From Wenzhouxiangellaceae bacterium (lineage in GTDB: Bacteria > Pseudomonadota > Gammaproteobacteria > Xanthomonadales > Wenzhouxiangellaceae): a stretch of 64,000 bases of DNA. The stretch covers positions 1-64,000 of the forward strand of contig REEQ01000066.1 of NCBI GenBank assembly GCA_007695005.1, read 5' to 3'. Of this stretch, positions 43,354 to 50,624 are shown one piece after another. Below the pieces are notes generated by a model, which saw nothing but the letters and a program-made list of their open reading frames with translations, was not told the origin of the DNA and made no database searches. Numbering within the stretch: the first letter of the stretch is position 1; each line of letters starts with the position of its first letter. The position numbers and the translations under genes were made by a program.

Positions 43354-45813
43354 TCAGGGCGACCCCAGCGCTCTCTCAACCTCGGCCAGGCGGCCACCAA
43401 TGACGGCTTCCAGGTCCGGGCGCTGCAGCTCGCTGCCGGACTGCAGCAAGACCAGGGCGCGCCGGTAGCTTTCAGCGGCCTGATCCAGCTGCCCCTGCAG
43501 TACCAGAGAGCTGCCAAGGATATCCAGGCCCGAGACCAGGTAGACCACCTCGACACCACCGATCCGGTCCGCCCGCGCTTCCAGGTCGGGAAGAATGTCG
43601 CTGATCAATGCTTCCGCGCTGGCCGGTTCGCCCTGGCGCAGGTGCAAGGCGGCAAGATTCGCGATCGACAGGCGGTACAGGTAGTGGTCGCGTCCGGCGA
43701 CGTCCTCGATCATCCGAGCCGAGGCACTGAACGCGGCCATGCTGTCATCATTGCGGCCGACGCGGGACAGGGCAACGCCGAGATTGCCGATGGTGTTGGC
43801 AAGGCGTTGGCTGGGGCCAATCAGGCGTTCGTGATCGCTGATCAAGTCCTGGTAAAGCTCGACCGCCCGTTCCGCATCGCTGGGTAGCAGGGCAGTGGCG
43901 TAGACGTAGCGGCCACGCAGCCGGCGCGGATCACCACTTTCATAGATTGATTCAGCCAGTGTCTGCGCGCGCCGGGCCGTCGCCAGCGCCTGGTCGCTGT
44001 CTCCCTGGAAAACCAGGGCCCCGACCAGGGCAGCGAGCGCTTCGAACAAGAGCTCCCGGCTGACGGCGTCCGGTCGGCGCTCAAGATCTTCGACGATCGA
44101 CTCCAGTCCCGCAATGCTCGTGGCCAGCGGCTGCTCGAGGATATTGGCCTGGTTGCGCAGCAGTCGAATCCGGGTCCGCAAGGCCTCCTGTTCATGGTTC
44201 AGTGCCGCCTGTTCAAACAGGGTCATCGCCTGGCGATCGGCGGCGATCGCCTCGGATGCGCGGCCGGCCGAATCCAGCGCTGCACCAATTTCGGCCTGAA
44301 TCAGCGCCAGCTCGCGCAGGCTGCCGGCAGTTGCGGGGCGGGACTGTGCCTCCTCCAACAGCGGCAGCGCTTGTTCGCCCAGGCCAAGCGCATTGTAGGC
44401 CCGCCCCAGGGTCAGATACATCGAGCTCATCACGGCCGGGTTCTCGCCGGCTGCGCTGACCAGCTTGCTGGTGCCCAGGTCGAGAATTTCGCGCACCGTT
44501 ACCTCGTTGCCGCGCGAGGGCAGCGAATCGGCACCGGCCAGCAGTTCGCTCATGAACTCGGTCACGGCTTCGGCCCGGTCGCGCTCCCACGCAATGCGTT
44601 GCAGCTGGGATTCGCGGTCAAGCATGAAGACAACAAGCACGGTGGCAGCAAGCAGGGCGGCGACCACCGACCAGCGGTGGCGCCAGCTCAGTCGCCTGAC
44701 CCGATACAGGGCCTGGCCGCGACGGGCCTGAACCGGCAGCTGCTTGAGAAAGCGCTGCAAGTCTTCGGCCAGTTCGCGCACCGAACCATAGCGCTGCTCG
44801 GCATCGCGGCGCAGCGCCTTGAGGACGATGGCATCGAGGTCGGTCGACACCGAAGGTTGGCCACGTTCGCGCGCAGCGCGCGACGGCGGCTTGATTTCGC
44901 CGGCGAGGATTGCCGAGGGCATCAGGTGCGGGCTGCCGATCTCGTCGAACGGGCGTGCGCCGCTGAGCAGTTCATACAGCACCACGCCCAATGAATACAC
45001 ATCGGTGGCGGTGGTCAGGTCACCGTTTTCGATCTGTTCGGGACTGGCATAGGCCAGGGTCAGCGCCGTATCGCGAGTTCGGGTCAGGGTCTCCAGGTCC
45101 TGATCCGGCACCAGCAGGCGGGCGATGCCGAAGTCCAGCAGCCTGGGTTCGCCTTCATCCGTGACCAGGATATTGCTGGGCTTGAGATCGCGGTGGATCA
45201 CCATGTGGCGATGCGCGTAGTCGACCGCCTCGCAGACCTTCAAAAACAACTCGATTCTGCCGCGGACGTCAACCTGCCGGGTCTGGCACCATTCATCGAT
45301 GCGGATGCCGTCGATGTACTCGGTCGCGAGAAAGGGCCGGCCCTCCGCGGTCAGGCCGCCGTCGACCAGGCGGGCAATATTGGGGTGGTTCAGGCGCGAC
45401 AGGATCTGTCGCTCGGTCGCCAGGCGCCGGGCCAGGCTGGCATCATTGCTTTCAGTCACCTGGAGCAGCTTCAGCGCCACTTGCTGGCCGATATCGCTGC
45501 GCTCGGCGAGGTAAACCACGCTCATCCCGCCCTCGCCCAGCCGCCGCAGCAGACGGTAATCGCGCGGCAGCGGGACTTTCAGCGAGACTTCGCTCAACAC
45601 CTGCTGAGCGGTGGCCTGAAACTGTTCGGGCAGGTCATCGTCGCTGGCGTCCTCGGCAGCGCTGATCAGCCAGCGCACTTCTTCCATCAGCGCCGCATCG
45701 CCAGCGCAGGCCTTCGTCAGCCACTCATCACGACCAGACGGTGGCTGGTCCAGGGCTTCCATGGCCAGTGTCTTGGCTCGACGGTAGGTCTGGGTGGCGT
45801 CACTGGTGCTCAT
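43354..45813 (-). CDS. Membrane-anchored Ser/Thr protein kinase with TPR-like C-terminus
   Basis: 819 residues from ATG 45813. Hanks-type kinase in residues about 80-350: YRLLRRLGEGGMSVVYLAER (P-loop), VALKLL (Lys), MVIHRDLKPSNILV (catalytic loop), LLDFGIARLL (DFG) and YASPEQI (activation). A membrane helix follows (WSVVAALLAATVLVVFML, about 390-410). The remaining 400 residues are helical repeats of TPR type (LGRAYNALGLGEQALPLLEEA; LGVALSRVGRNDDSMAAF), probably outside the cytoplasm. Pairs with the adjacent ECF sigma factor. Confidence 0.93.
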   Translation of the reverse strand: MSTSDATQTYRRAKTLAMEALDQPPSGRDEWLTKACAGDAALMEEVRWLISAAEDASDDDLPEQFQATAQQVLSEVSLKVPLPRDYRLLRRLGEGGMSVVYLAERSDIGQQVALKLLQVTESNDASLARRLATERQILSRLNHPNIARLVDGGLTAEGRPFLATEYIDGIRIDEWCQTRQVDVRGRIELFLKVCEAVDYAHRHMVIHRDLKPSNILVTDEGEPRLLDFGIARLLVPDQDLETLTRTRDTALTLAYASPEQIENGDLTTATDVYSLGVVLYELLSGARPFDEIGSPHLMPSAILAGEIKPPSRAARERGQPSVSTDLDAIVLKALRRDAEQRYGSVRELAEDLQRFLKQLPVQARRGQALYRVRRLSWRHRWSVVAALLAATVLVVFMLDRESQLQRIAWERDRAEAVTEFMSELLAGADSLPSRGNEVTVREILDLGTSKLVSAAGENPAVMSSMYLTLGRAYNALGLGEQALPLLEEAQSRPATAGSLRELALIQAEIGAALDSAGRASEAIAADRQAMTLFEQAALNHEQEALRTRIRLLRNQANILEQPLATSIAGLESIVEDLERRPDAVSRELLFEALAALVGALVFQGDSDQALATARRAQTLAESIYESGDPRRLRGRYVYATALLPSDAERAVELYQDLISDHERLIGPSQRLANTIGNLGVALSRVGRNDDSMAAFSASARMIEDVAGRDHYLYRLSIANLAALHLRQGEPASAEALISDILPDLEARADRIGGVEVVYLVSGLDILGSSLVLQGQLDQAAESYRRALVLLQSGSELQRPDLEAVIGGRLAEVERALGSP

Positions 45814-45961
45814 GGGAGAAAGCTGTGTACATGAGGCCAGTCAGATTACGCTATTCTCACTGCCCGTGCAGCGCCAGGCGACAGCGCGAGCCGGAGCTGC
45901 GCGCGCTGTCTGCAGGCCTCGCCAGCGTGTCGTTTCGACCCAATGCCGAACAGGAGGTGAC

Positions 45962-47032
45962 GTGAGCAAGCAAGACCTTGTCGACCAGCCGCGCGCAACG
46001 CGCGAAGAAGATCAGTTTGACCTGGCGGCCGTGGATGCCTGGTTGAAGCGCCATGTCGAAGGGCTCGATGGATTGCCAGAGCTGGCCCAGTTCTCCAAGG
46101 GAGCGTCCAACCTGACCTACCGCCTGCGCTATCCCGGCCGTGATCTCATCCTGCGCCGTCCACCTCCGGGTACCAAGGCGAAATCGGCTCACAACATGGT
46201 CCGCGAGCATGACATCCAGCAAGCGCTGAAGGCCGTCTATCCCTACGTCCCCGAGATGCTGGCGCTGTGCACCGACGAGGCGATCATTGGCAGTGACTTC
46301 TACGTCATGGAGCGGATCGAGGGAATTATCCTGCGAGCCAATCTGCCGCCCGGCCTGAGCCTGGAGGTCGGGCAGGCCGGCGAGCTGTGCCGGTCGGCCA
46401 TTGATCGCTTGATCGAACTGCATTCCGTGGACGTCGAAAAAGCTGGCCTTGAGCGCCTGGGCAAGGGAGAAGGCTACAACCGTCGCCAGATCGAGGGCTG
46501 GTCGGGACGGTTTCGCAAGGCCAGAACCTGGAACGTGTTGTCAGGGCGCTATGTCATGGACTGGCTCGCCGAGCATATTCCCGACGAAGTTGCGATCCGC
46601 GTCATCCACGGCGACTTCCGCTTCGACAACCTGGTGCTCGATGCATCGGATCCGATGAAGATCATTGGCGTGCTGGACTGGGAGCTGGCCACCCTGGGAG
46701 ATCCGCTGATGGACCTGGGCAACTCTCTGGCCTACTGGGTGCAGGCTGATGATGATCGATTCTTTCGTGGTTTCCGGCGCCAGCCCACACATATACCCGG
46801 GATGATGAAGCGCGCCGAAGTTGTTGAATATTATTGTGATCGTATGAGCTTGCGGCCGGACAACTGGGCCTTTTACGAGGTCTACGGCCTGTTTCGCCTG
46901 GCCGTCATCGCCCAGCAGATCTATTACCGTTATCATCACCGCCAGACCAGAAACCCGGCCTTCCGCCACCTGTGGCTGGCGGTCAACTACCTGCTCTGGC
47001 GCTGCCGCCGCATCATCCGCAGCCAGGCTTGA
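45962..47032 (+). CDS. Aminoglycoside-phosphotransferase-fold kinase (ACAD10-like)
   Basis: 356 residues from GTG 45962, preceded by AGGAGGTGA at short spacing; the track start 45794 lacks such a site. APH family: nucleotide-binding region FSKGASNLTYRLRYPGRDLILRRPPPG, catalytic VIHGDFRFDNLVLD and metal-binding VLDWELATLGDPLMDLG. This branch resembles the phosphotransferase domain of ACAD10/11, which phosphorylates 4-hydroxyacyl-CoA for entry into beta-oxidation. Beta-oxidation genes lie 2.3 kb downstream. An antibiotic-resistance function is unlikely. Confidence 0.87.
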   Translation: MSKQDLVDQPRATREEDQFDLAAVDAWLKRHVEGLDGLPELAQFSKGASNLTYRLRYPGRDLILRRPPPGTKAKSAHNMVREHDIQQALKAVYPYVPEMLALCTDEAIIGSDFYVMERIEGIILRANLPPGLSLEVGQAGELCRSAIDRLIELHSVDVEKAGLERLGKGEGYNRRQIEGWSGRFRKARTWNVLSGRYVMDWLAEHIPDEVAIRVIHGDFRFDNLVLDASDPMKIIGVLDWELATLGDPLMDLGNSLAYWVQADDDRFFRGFRRQPTHIPGMMKRAEVVEYYCDRMSLRPDNWAFYEVYGLFRLAVIAQQIYYRYHHRQTRNPAFRHLWLAVNYLLWRCRRIIRSQA

Positions 47033-47202
47033 GGCTTTGCCGGATCAATGGCAAAGGGACAGGAGCCAAAAAGAACACAGCAAACACGGAAGCACTGATT
47101 GAGAATTTTCCTGGTTTCCATGGCTCCAGCAGTCTTTGCAACAGGCAGAAAACGTATCTGCAAGTTTCGGTTTTTTACAGGGTGTGAACGTGGAGAAGAT
47201 TC
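47033..47202. other. AT-richer spacer with hairpins
   Basis: CTTTGCC and GGCAAAG form a 7-bp hairpin (47035-47056) just after the stop. A second stem GCAGA/TCTGC is followed by CGGTTTTTT near 47176 and could end transcription from the upstream gene. Composition is clearly less GC-rich than its neighbours. Confidence 0.4.
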
Positions 47203-47790
47203 ATGATGAGTGGTGAGACGGTGTTTTCCAATCGGGGGGTGGATGCAACAGAGTTGCCGGATTACCGTGATGTGGCGCTGAAGCCGGTGGTGGCAGCTTA
47301 CCTGCCGCATGCGCTGCTGACCACCGGGGGGTTCTGGGCCGTGGTGGTGTTGATTGCTCTGGTCGCACCGCGGCTGCCTTTTGTTGAACTCGACCTTGGC
47401 TGGTGGCCGGCGCTGGCGCTGGTGCCGGCGGTCTGGTTCACCGTGCTGAGCTGGATGGATGCGCGGCGGCGCGGCTGGGCGCTGCGCGAGCATGATCTGA
47501 TCTATCGCTCAGGCGTGATCTGGCGCAAGACCGTGGTCGTGCCGTTTGCCCGCATCCAGCATGTAGAGACCGCCAGCGGACCGCTGGAGCGCTGGTTCGG
47601 GCTGATGCGGGTCAAGTGCTTTACCGCTGGCGGCATGATGGCAGACCTCACTGTCGAGGGGCTCGACGAGGCTCTGGCCCAGCAAGTGCGCCAGTACCTG
47701 CTCGAACAGATTCGCGATGACGTCGAGCCGGAATCGCCCCCGGCCGGGGCAGTGACCAACAGGACCGAGGACGACCCGGACCATGGCTGA
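47203..47790 (+). CDS. Bacterial PH (DUF304/YdbS-like) domain membrane protein
   Basis: 195 residues from ATG 47203 (an ATG at 47206 is alternative). Two membrane helices (LTTGGFWAVVVLIALVAPRL; WWPALALVPAVWFTVL), then a bPH2 domain: WALREHDLIYRSGVIWRKTVVVPFARIQHVETASGPLERWFGL. YdbS/YdbT pairs are common and a role in membrane or lipid homeostasis is suspected. It overlaps the next gene by 8 bases. Confidence 0.88.
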   Translation: MMSGETVFSNRGVDATELPDYRDVALKPVVAAYLPHALLTTGGFWAVVVLIALVAPRLPFVELDLGWWPALALVPAVWFTVLSWMDARRRGWALREHDLIYRSGVIWRKTVVVPFARIQHVETASGPLERWFGLMRVKCFTAGGMMADLTVEGLDEALAQQVRQYLLEQIRDDVEPESPPAGAVTNRTEDDPDHG

Positions 47791-49291
47791 AGCCGAGTGG
47801 CAGCGCCTGGCGCCGCTGGCGCTGGTGTTTCTGATTCTCAAGGGTTCGCAGAAGTTCGTTCGCGAGAACCTGTTTCTGTTCGTCGGAGCTGGAGCCGGCG
47901 CGGCCTTCCTGGACTGGATTGGTCCGCGCGAGCTGCTGCTTGGGCTGCTCGCCGTGCTGTTGATCATCCTCGCCAGCGCCATGATCTACCACCGCCGCTT
48001 TCGTTTTCGGCTGGAAGAAGATGCGGTCAGGGTCCGACGCGGTCTGCTGGTTCGCCGCGAGCTGAGAATCCGCTTTGGCCGGGTGCAGAACATTCAGCTT
48101 GGCCAGCCATTCTATTTCCGGCCCTTCGGCCTGGTGCGTTTCAGCCTGGAAACGCCGGGTGCCGCTGAGAAAGAGGTAGAGCTGCCGGGTATCCCGATGG
48201 CCCTGGCCGAGCAGATGCGTGACCGTATTGCCGGGGTGGCCGAACCGGCGCCTGACTGCGAGCACCTGGAAGCTGCTGCTGATGATGAGATCGTTTCGAT
48301 ACCAGCTGAAAGCGAGCAGCTGCTGTTCGCCGTTACCAGCTGGCGACTTTTCGTGCATGGCCTGAGCAGTAATCAGATCTGGTTGCTGGTCGGTGCTTTT
48401 GTCTATCTGTTTGGCACCTTCTCGGAGCGCGCATTGCGTCGCCTGTCCGATACGGAAATGTATGAGACTGTATCCGGCACCGCTGCCAGCGGTCCCTGGC
48501 TGTGGGTGGCCCTGGTCATCCTGATTGCTGCCGGCCTGTTCATCCTGTCTGGTCTGCTGGCGCTGGTGCGTTTTCACGGATTCCGCCTGCTTGATCGAAA
48601 GGGAAGGGTGGTCGGAAGCGGTGGCCTCCTCGACCGGCGCGAGCAAACCGTGCGCCGGACCAAGATCACCGGTCTGACCCTTCGCCAGACCGCGCTGGGC
48701 CGGCTCTGGGGAGCCTGGTACCTGATGGTGCGCCAGACCACCAGCGGCGCCAACGAGGTTGATTACACCCGTCAGGGTTTCGTCGTGCCCGGCTTGAGCA
48801 GGGAAGATATGGGCCTGGTCGGTGATCTGGTGACCGGCTGGCAGGTGCCCGAGTCTTTCTCCCCGATCAGCGCCCGCTATCGCCAGCGCTACTGGTTGTT
48901 CAACCTGCTGCTGTTCCTGCCGGCGCTGATTGCGCTGTCAACTTGGTTGGGCCAGGGTCACTTTGTTGTCGTGCTGGTGGGCCTGGCGCTGGCCCTGGCT
49001 ACACTGCTGACCCACTTGCGCTATCGGCGCTGGGGTTGGTCGCTGAATGGCTACCAGCTATGGGTGCGTCAGGGCCTGCTCGGTCACAGCCTGGAAGTAT
49101 TCGAAATCGACCGCGTCCAGCAGACCCAGATCACCCAAAGCCCTTACCAGCGTCGCCATGATCTGGCCAGTCTGAATCTGGTTTTGCCCCAGGGCAGTGT
49201 CAGTATTCCGTTCTTGCCGTTGGAAGAGGCGGCGGCTTTGGCCAACCAGGCGCTGTATGCGGCGGAAACGTCAATGATGCACAGGGTTTGA
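47783..49291 (+). CDS. Bacterial PH (YdbT-like) multi-domain membrane protein
   Basis: 502 residues. Three DUF304 bPH2 domains alternate with paired membrane helices: RFRLEEDAVRVRRGLLVRRELRIRFGRVQNIQ, FRLLDRKGRVVGSGGLLDRREQTVRRTKITGL and GYQLWVRQGLLGHSLEVFEIDRVQQTQITQSP. It is the large partner of the preceding YdbS-like protein. The stop is followed at once by a purine tract and a hairpin. Confidence 0.9.
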   Translation: MAEAEWQRLAPLALVFLILKGSQKFVRENLFLFVGAGAGAAFLDWIGPRELLLGLLAVLLIILASAMIYHRRFRFRLEEDAVRVRRGLLVRRELRIRFGRVQNIQLGQPFYFRPFGLVRFSLETPGAAEKEVELPGIPMALAEQMRDRIAGVAEPAPDCEHLEAAADDEIVSIPAESEQLLFAVTSWRLFVHGLSSNQIWLLVGAFVYLFGTFSERALRRLSDTEMYETVSGTAASGPWLWVALVILIAAGLFILSGLLALVRFHGFRLLDRKGRVVGSGGLLDRREQTVRRTKITGLTLRQTALGRLWGAWYLMVRQTTSGANEVDYTRQGFVVPGLSREDMGLVGDLVTGWQVPESFSPISARYRQRYWLFNLLLFLPALIALSTWLGQGHFVVVLVGLALALATLLTHLRYRRWGWSLNGYQLWVRQGLLGHSLEVFEIDRVQQTQITQSPYQRRHDLASLNLVLPQGSVSIPFLPLEEAAALANQALYAAETSMMHRV

Positions 49292-49307
49292 GGCGGGGAA
49301 GGGAAAA

Positions 49308-49334
49308 GGGAGAGGAAAAGTCCTCTCTCCTCTT
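49308..49334. terminator. Hairpin between convergent PH-domain gene and fadA
   Basis: GGGAGAGGA-aaag-TCCTCTCTCC forms a stem of about 9 bp including one G-T pair, then pyrimidine-rich TCTTCCTTCTT. Placed in the 57-bp gap between convergent genes, it could act in both directions. It is embedded in the purine-tract element. Confidence 0.5.
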
Positions 49335-49348
49335 CCTTCTTGCTGCCC

Positions 49349-50527
49349 TCAGACCCGTTCGAAAATGCCGGCGGCGCCCATGCCGGTGCCGATGCACATC
49401 GTCACCATGCCATAGCGCTGCTCGCGGCGCTGCAGGCCGTGAATCAGCTTGGCGGCGAGGATGGCGCCAGTGGCGCCCAGCGGGTGGCCCAGGGCGATCG
49501 CACCGCCCAGCGGGTTGACCTTGGCCGGGTCCAGTTCCACCGTGCGCATCACCGCAAGCGCTTGCGCCGCGAAGGCTTCATTAAGCTCGATCCAGTCCAG
49601 GTCGTCCTTGGCAATGCCGGTCTGCGTGCAGACCTTCGGAATGGCCTCGATCGGACCAATGCCCATGACTTCCGGACGCACGCCGGCGACGGAAAAGCCG
49701 CGGAATACGGCCAGCGGCTTCAGATTCAGTTCCTTGACCACGCGCTCCGAGACCAGGATCAGGGCGGCGGCGCCGTCGGACATCTGCGAGCTGGTGCCGG
49801 CGGTGACGCTGCCCTTGGCATCGAACACGGTTCTGAGCTTGCCCAGGGCTTCGGGCGTGGTGTCGCGGCGCGGGCCTTCGTCGGTGTCGACCACGAACTC
49901 ACGCACCTGGATGGTGCCGTCGGCGCCGGGCACCCGGCTGGTGACGGTGACCGGACGAATCTCGGTGAATTCGCCGCCGTCGATGGCGGCGATCGCCTTC
50001 TGGTGGCTCTGGTAAGCGAACTGGTCCTGGTCCTCGCGGCTGACTTTCCACTCGCTGGCCACCTTTTCGGCGGTAATGCCCATGCCATAGGCAATGGCGA
50101 CATTCTCGTCGGTAAAGGCCTTGGGGTTCATCGCCACCTTGTGGCCCATCATCGGCACCATGGTCATGGTTTCGGTGCCGGCGGCAATCATCACGTCGGC
50201 TTCGCCCAGGCGAATCCGGTCGGCGGCCATGGCAATGGTCTGCAGCCCGGAGGAGCAGAAGCGGTTGACCGTCACGCCCGGCACGTTGTCGGGCAGGCCG
50301 GCCAGCAGCACGCCAATGCGGGCCACGTTCATGCCTTGCTCGGCCTCGGGCATGGCACAGCCGACGATCACGTCTTCGACCCGGGCCGGGTCCAGTTCCG
50401 GTACCTCGGCCAGGGCCGATTTCAGGGCGTGGGCGAGCAGGTCGTCCGGGCGGAAATTGCGAAAGCCACCCTTGAACGCCCGGGCAACGGGGGTTCGGAC
50501 GGCGGCTACGATGTATGCGTCACTCAT
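49349..50527 (-). CDS. fadA: Acetyl-CoA C-acyltransferase (3-ketoacyl-CoA thiolase)
   Basis: 392 residues. Thiolase that cleaves 3-ketoacyl-CoA in the last step of beta-oxidation. The nucleophilic Cys is in TVNRFCSSGLQTIAMA (about residue 90), the His in GGAIALGHPLGATGAILAAKL and the second Cys in MVTMCIGTGMGAAGIFE. Downstream of the fadB-like gene with a 97-base spacer holding a hairpin. The symbol is by function and context; fadI-type cannot be excluded. Confidence 0.93.
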   Translation of the reverse strand: MSDAYIVAAVRTPVARAFKGGFRNFRPDDLLAHALKSALAEVPELDPARVEDVIVGCAMPEAEQGMNVARIGVLLAGLPDNVPGVTVNRFCSSGLQTIAMAADRIRLGEADVMIAAGTETMTMVPMMGHKVAMNPKAFTDENVAIAYGMGITAEKVASEWKVSREDQDQFAYQSHQKAIAAIDGGEFTEIRPVTVTSRVPGADGTIQVREFVVDTDEGPRRDTTPEALGKLRTVFDAKGSVTAGTSSQMSDGAAALILVSERVVKELNLKPLAVFRGFSVAGVRPEVMGIGPIEAIPKVCTQTGIAKDDLDWIELNEAFAAQALAVMRTVELDPAKVNPLGGAIALGHPLGATGAILAAKLIHGLQRREQRYGMVTMCIGTGMGAAGIFERV

Positions 50528-50581
50528 TTTTTCAGGATCCTCGAAAAGTTTGAATTCTTTCGGTTTACGGGTTCCGGCAGA

Positions 50582-50623
50582 CGGTTTCCGAAAAAACGGC
50601 CGGAAACCGGTAACCGGAAACCG
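50582..50623. repeat. CCGGAAACCG repeats and hairpin between fadB-like and fadA genes
   Basis: CGGTTTCCG and CGGAAACCG form a perfect 9-bp inverted repeat around AAAAAACGGC. A second direct copy of CCGGAAACCG follows (50614-50623), and a partial copy CGGTTTACGGGTTCCGG precedes. In the direction of transcription (minus) a hairpin lies upstream of fadA. It may set the ratio of the two products. Confidence 0.65.
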
Positions 50624-50624
50624 A

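Noticed and set aside
45962-47032. Antibiotic resistance phosphotransferase
   Set aside because: APH fold, but closest in style to ACAD10-like phosphotransferases and near beta-oxidation genes.
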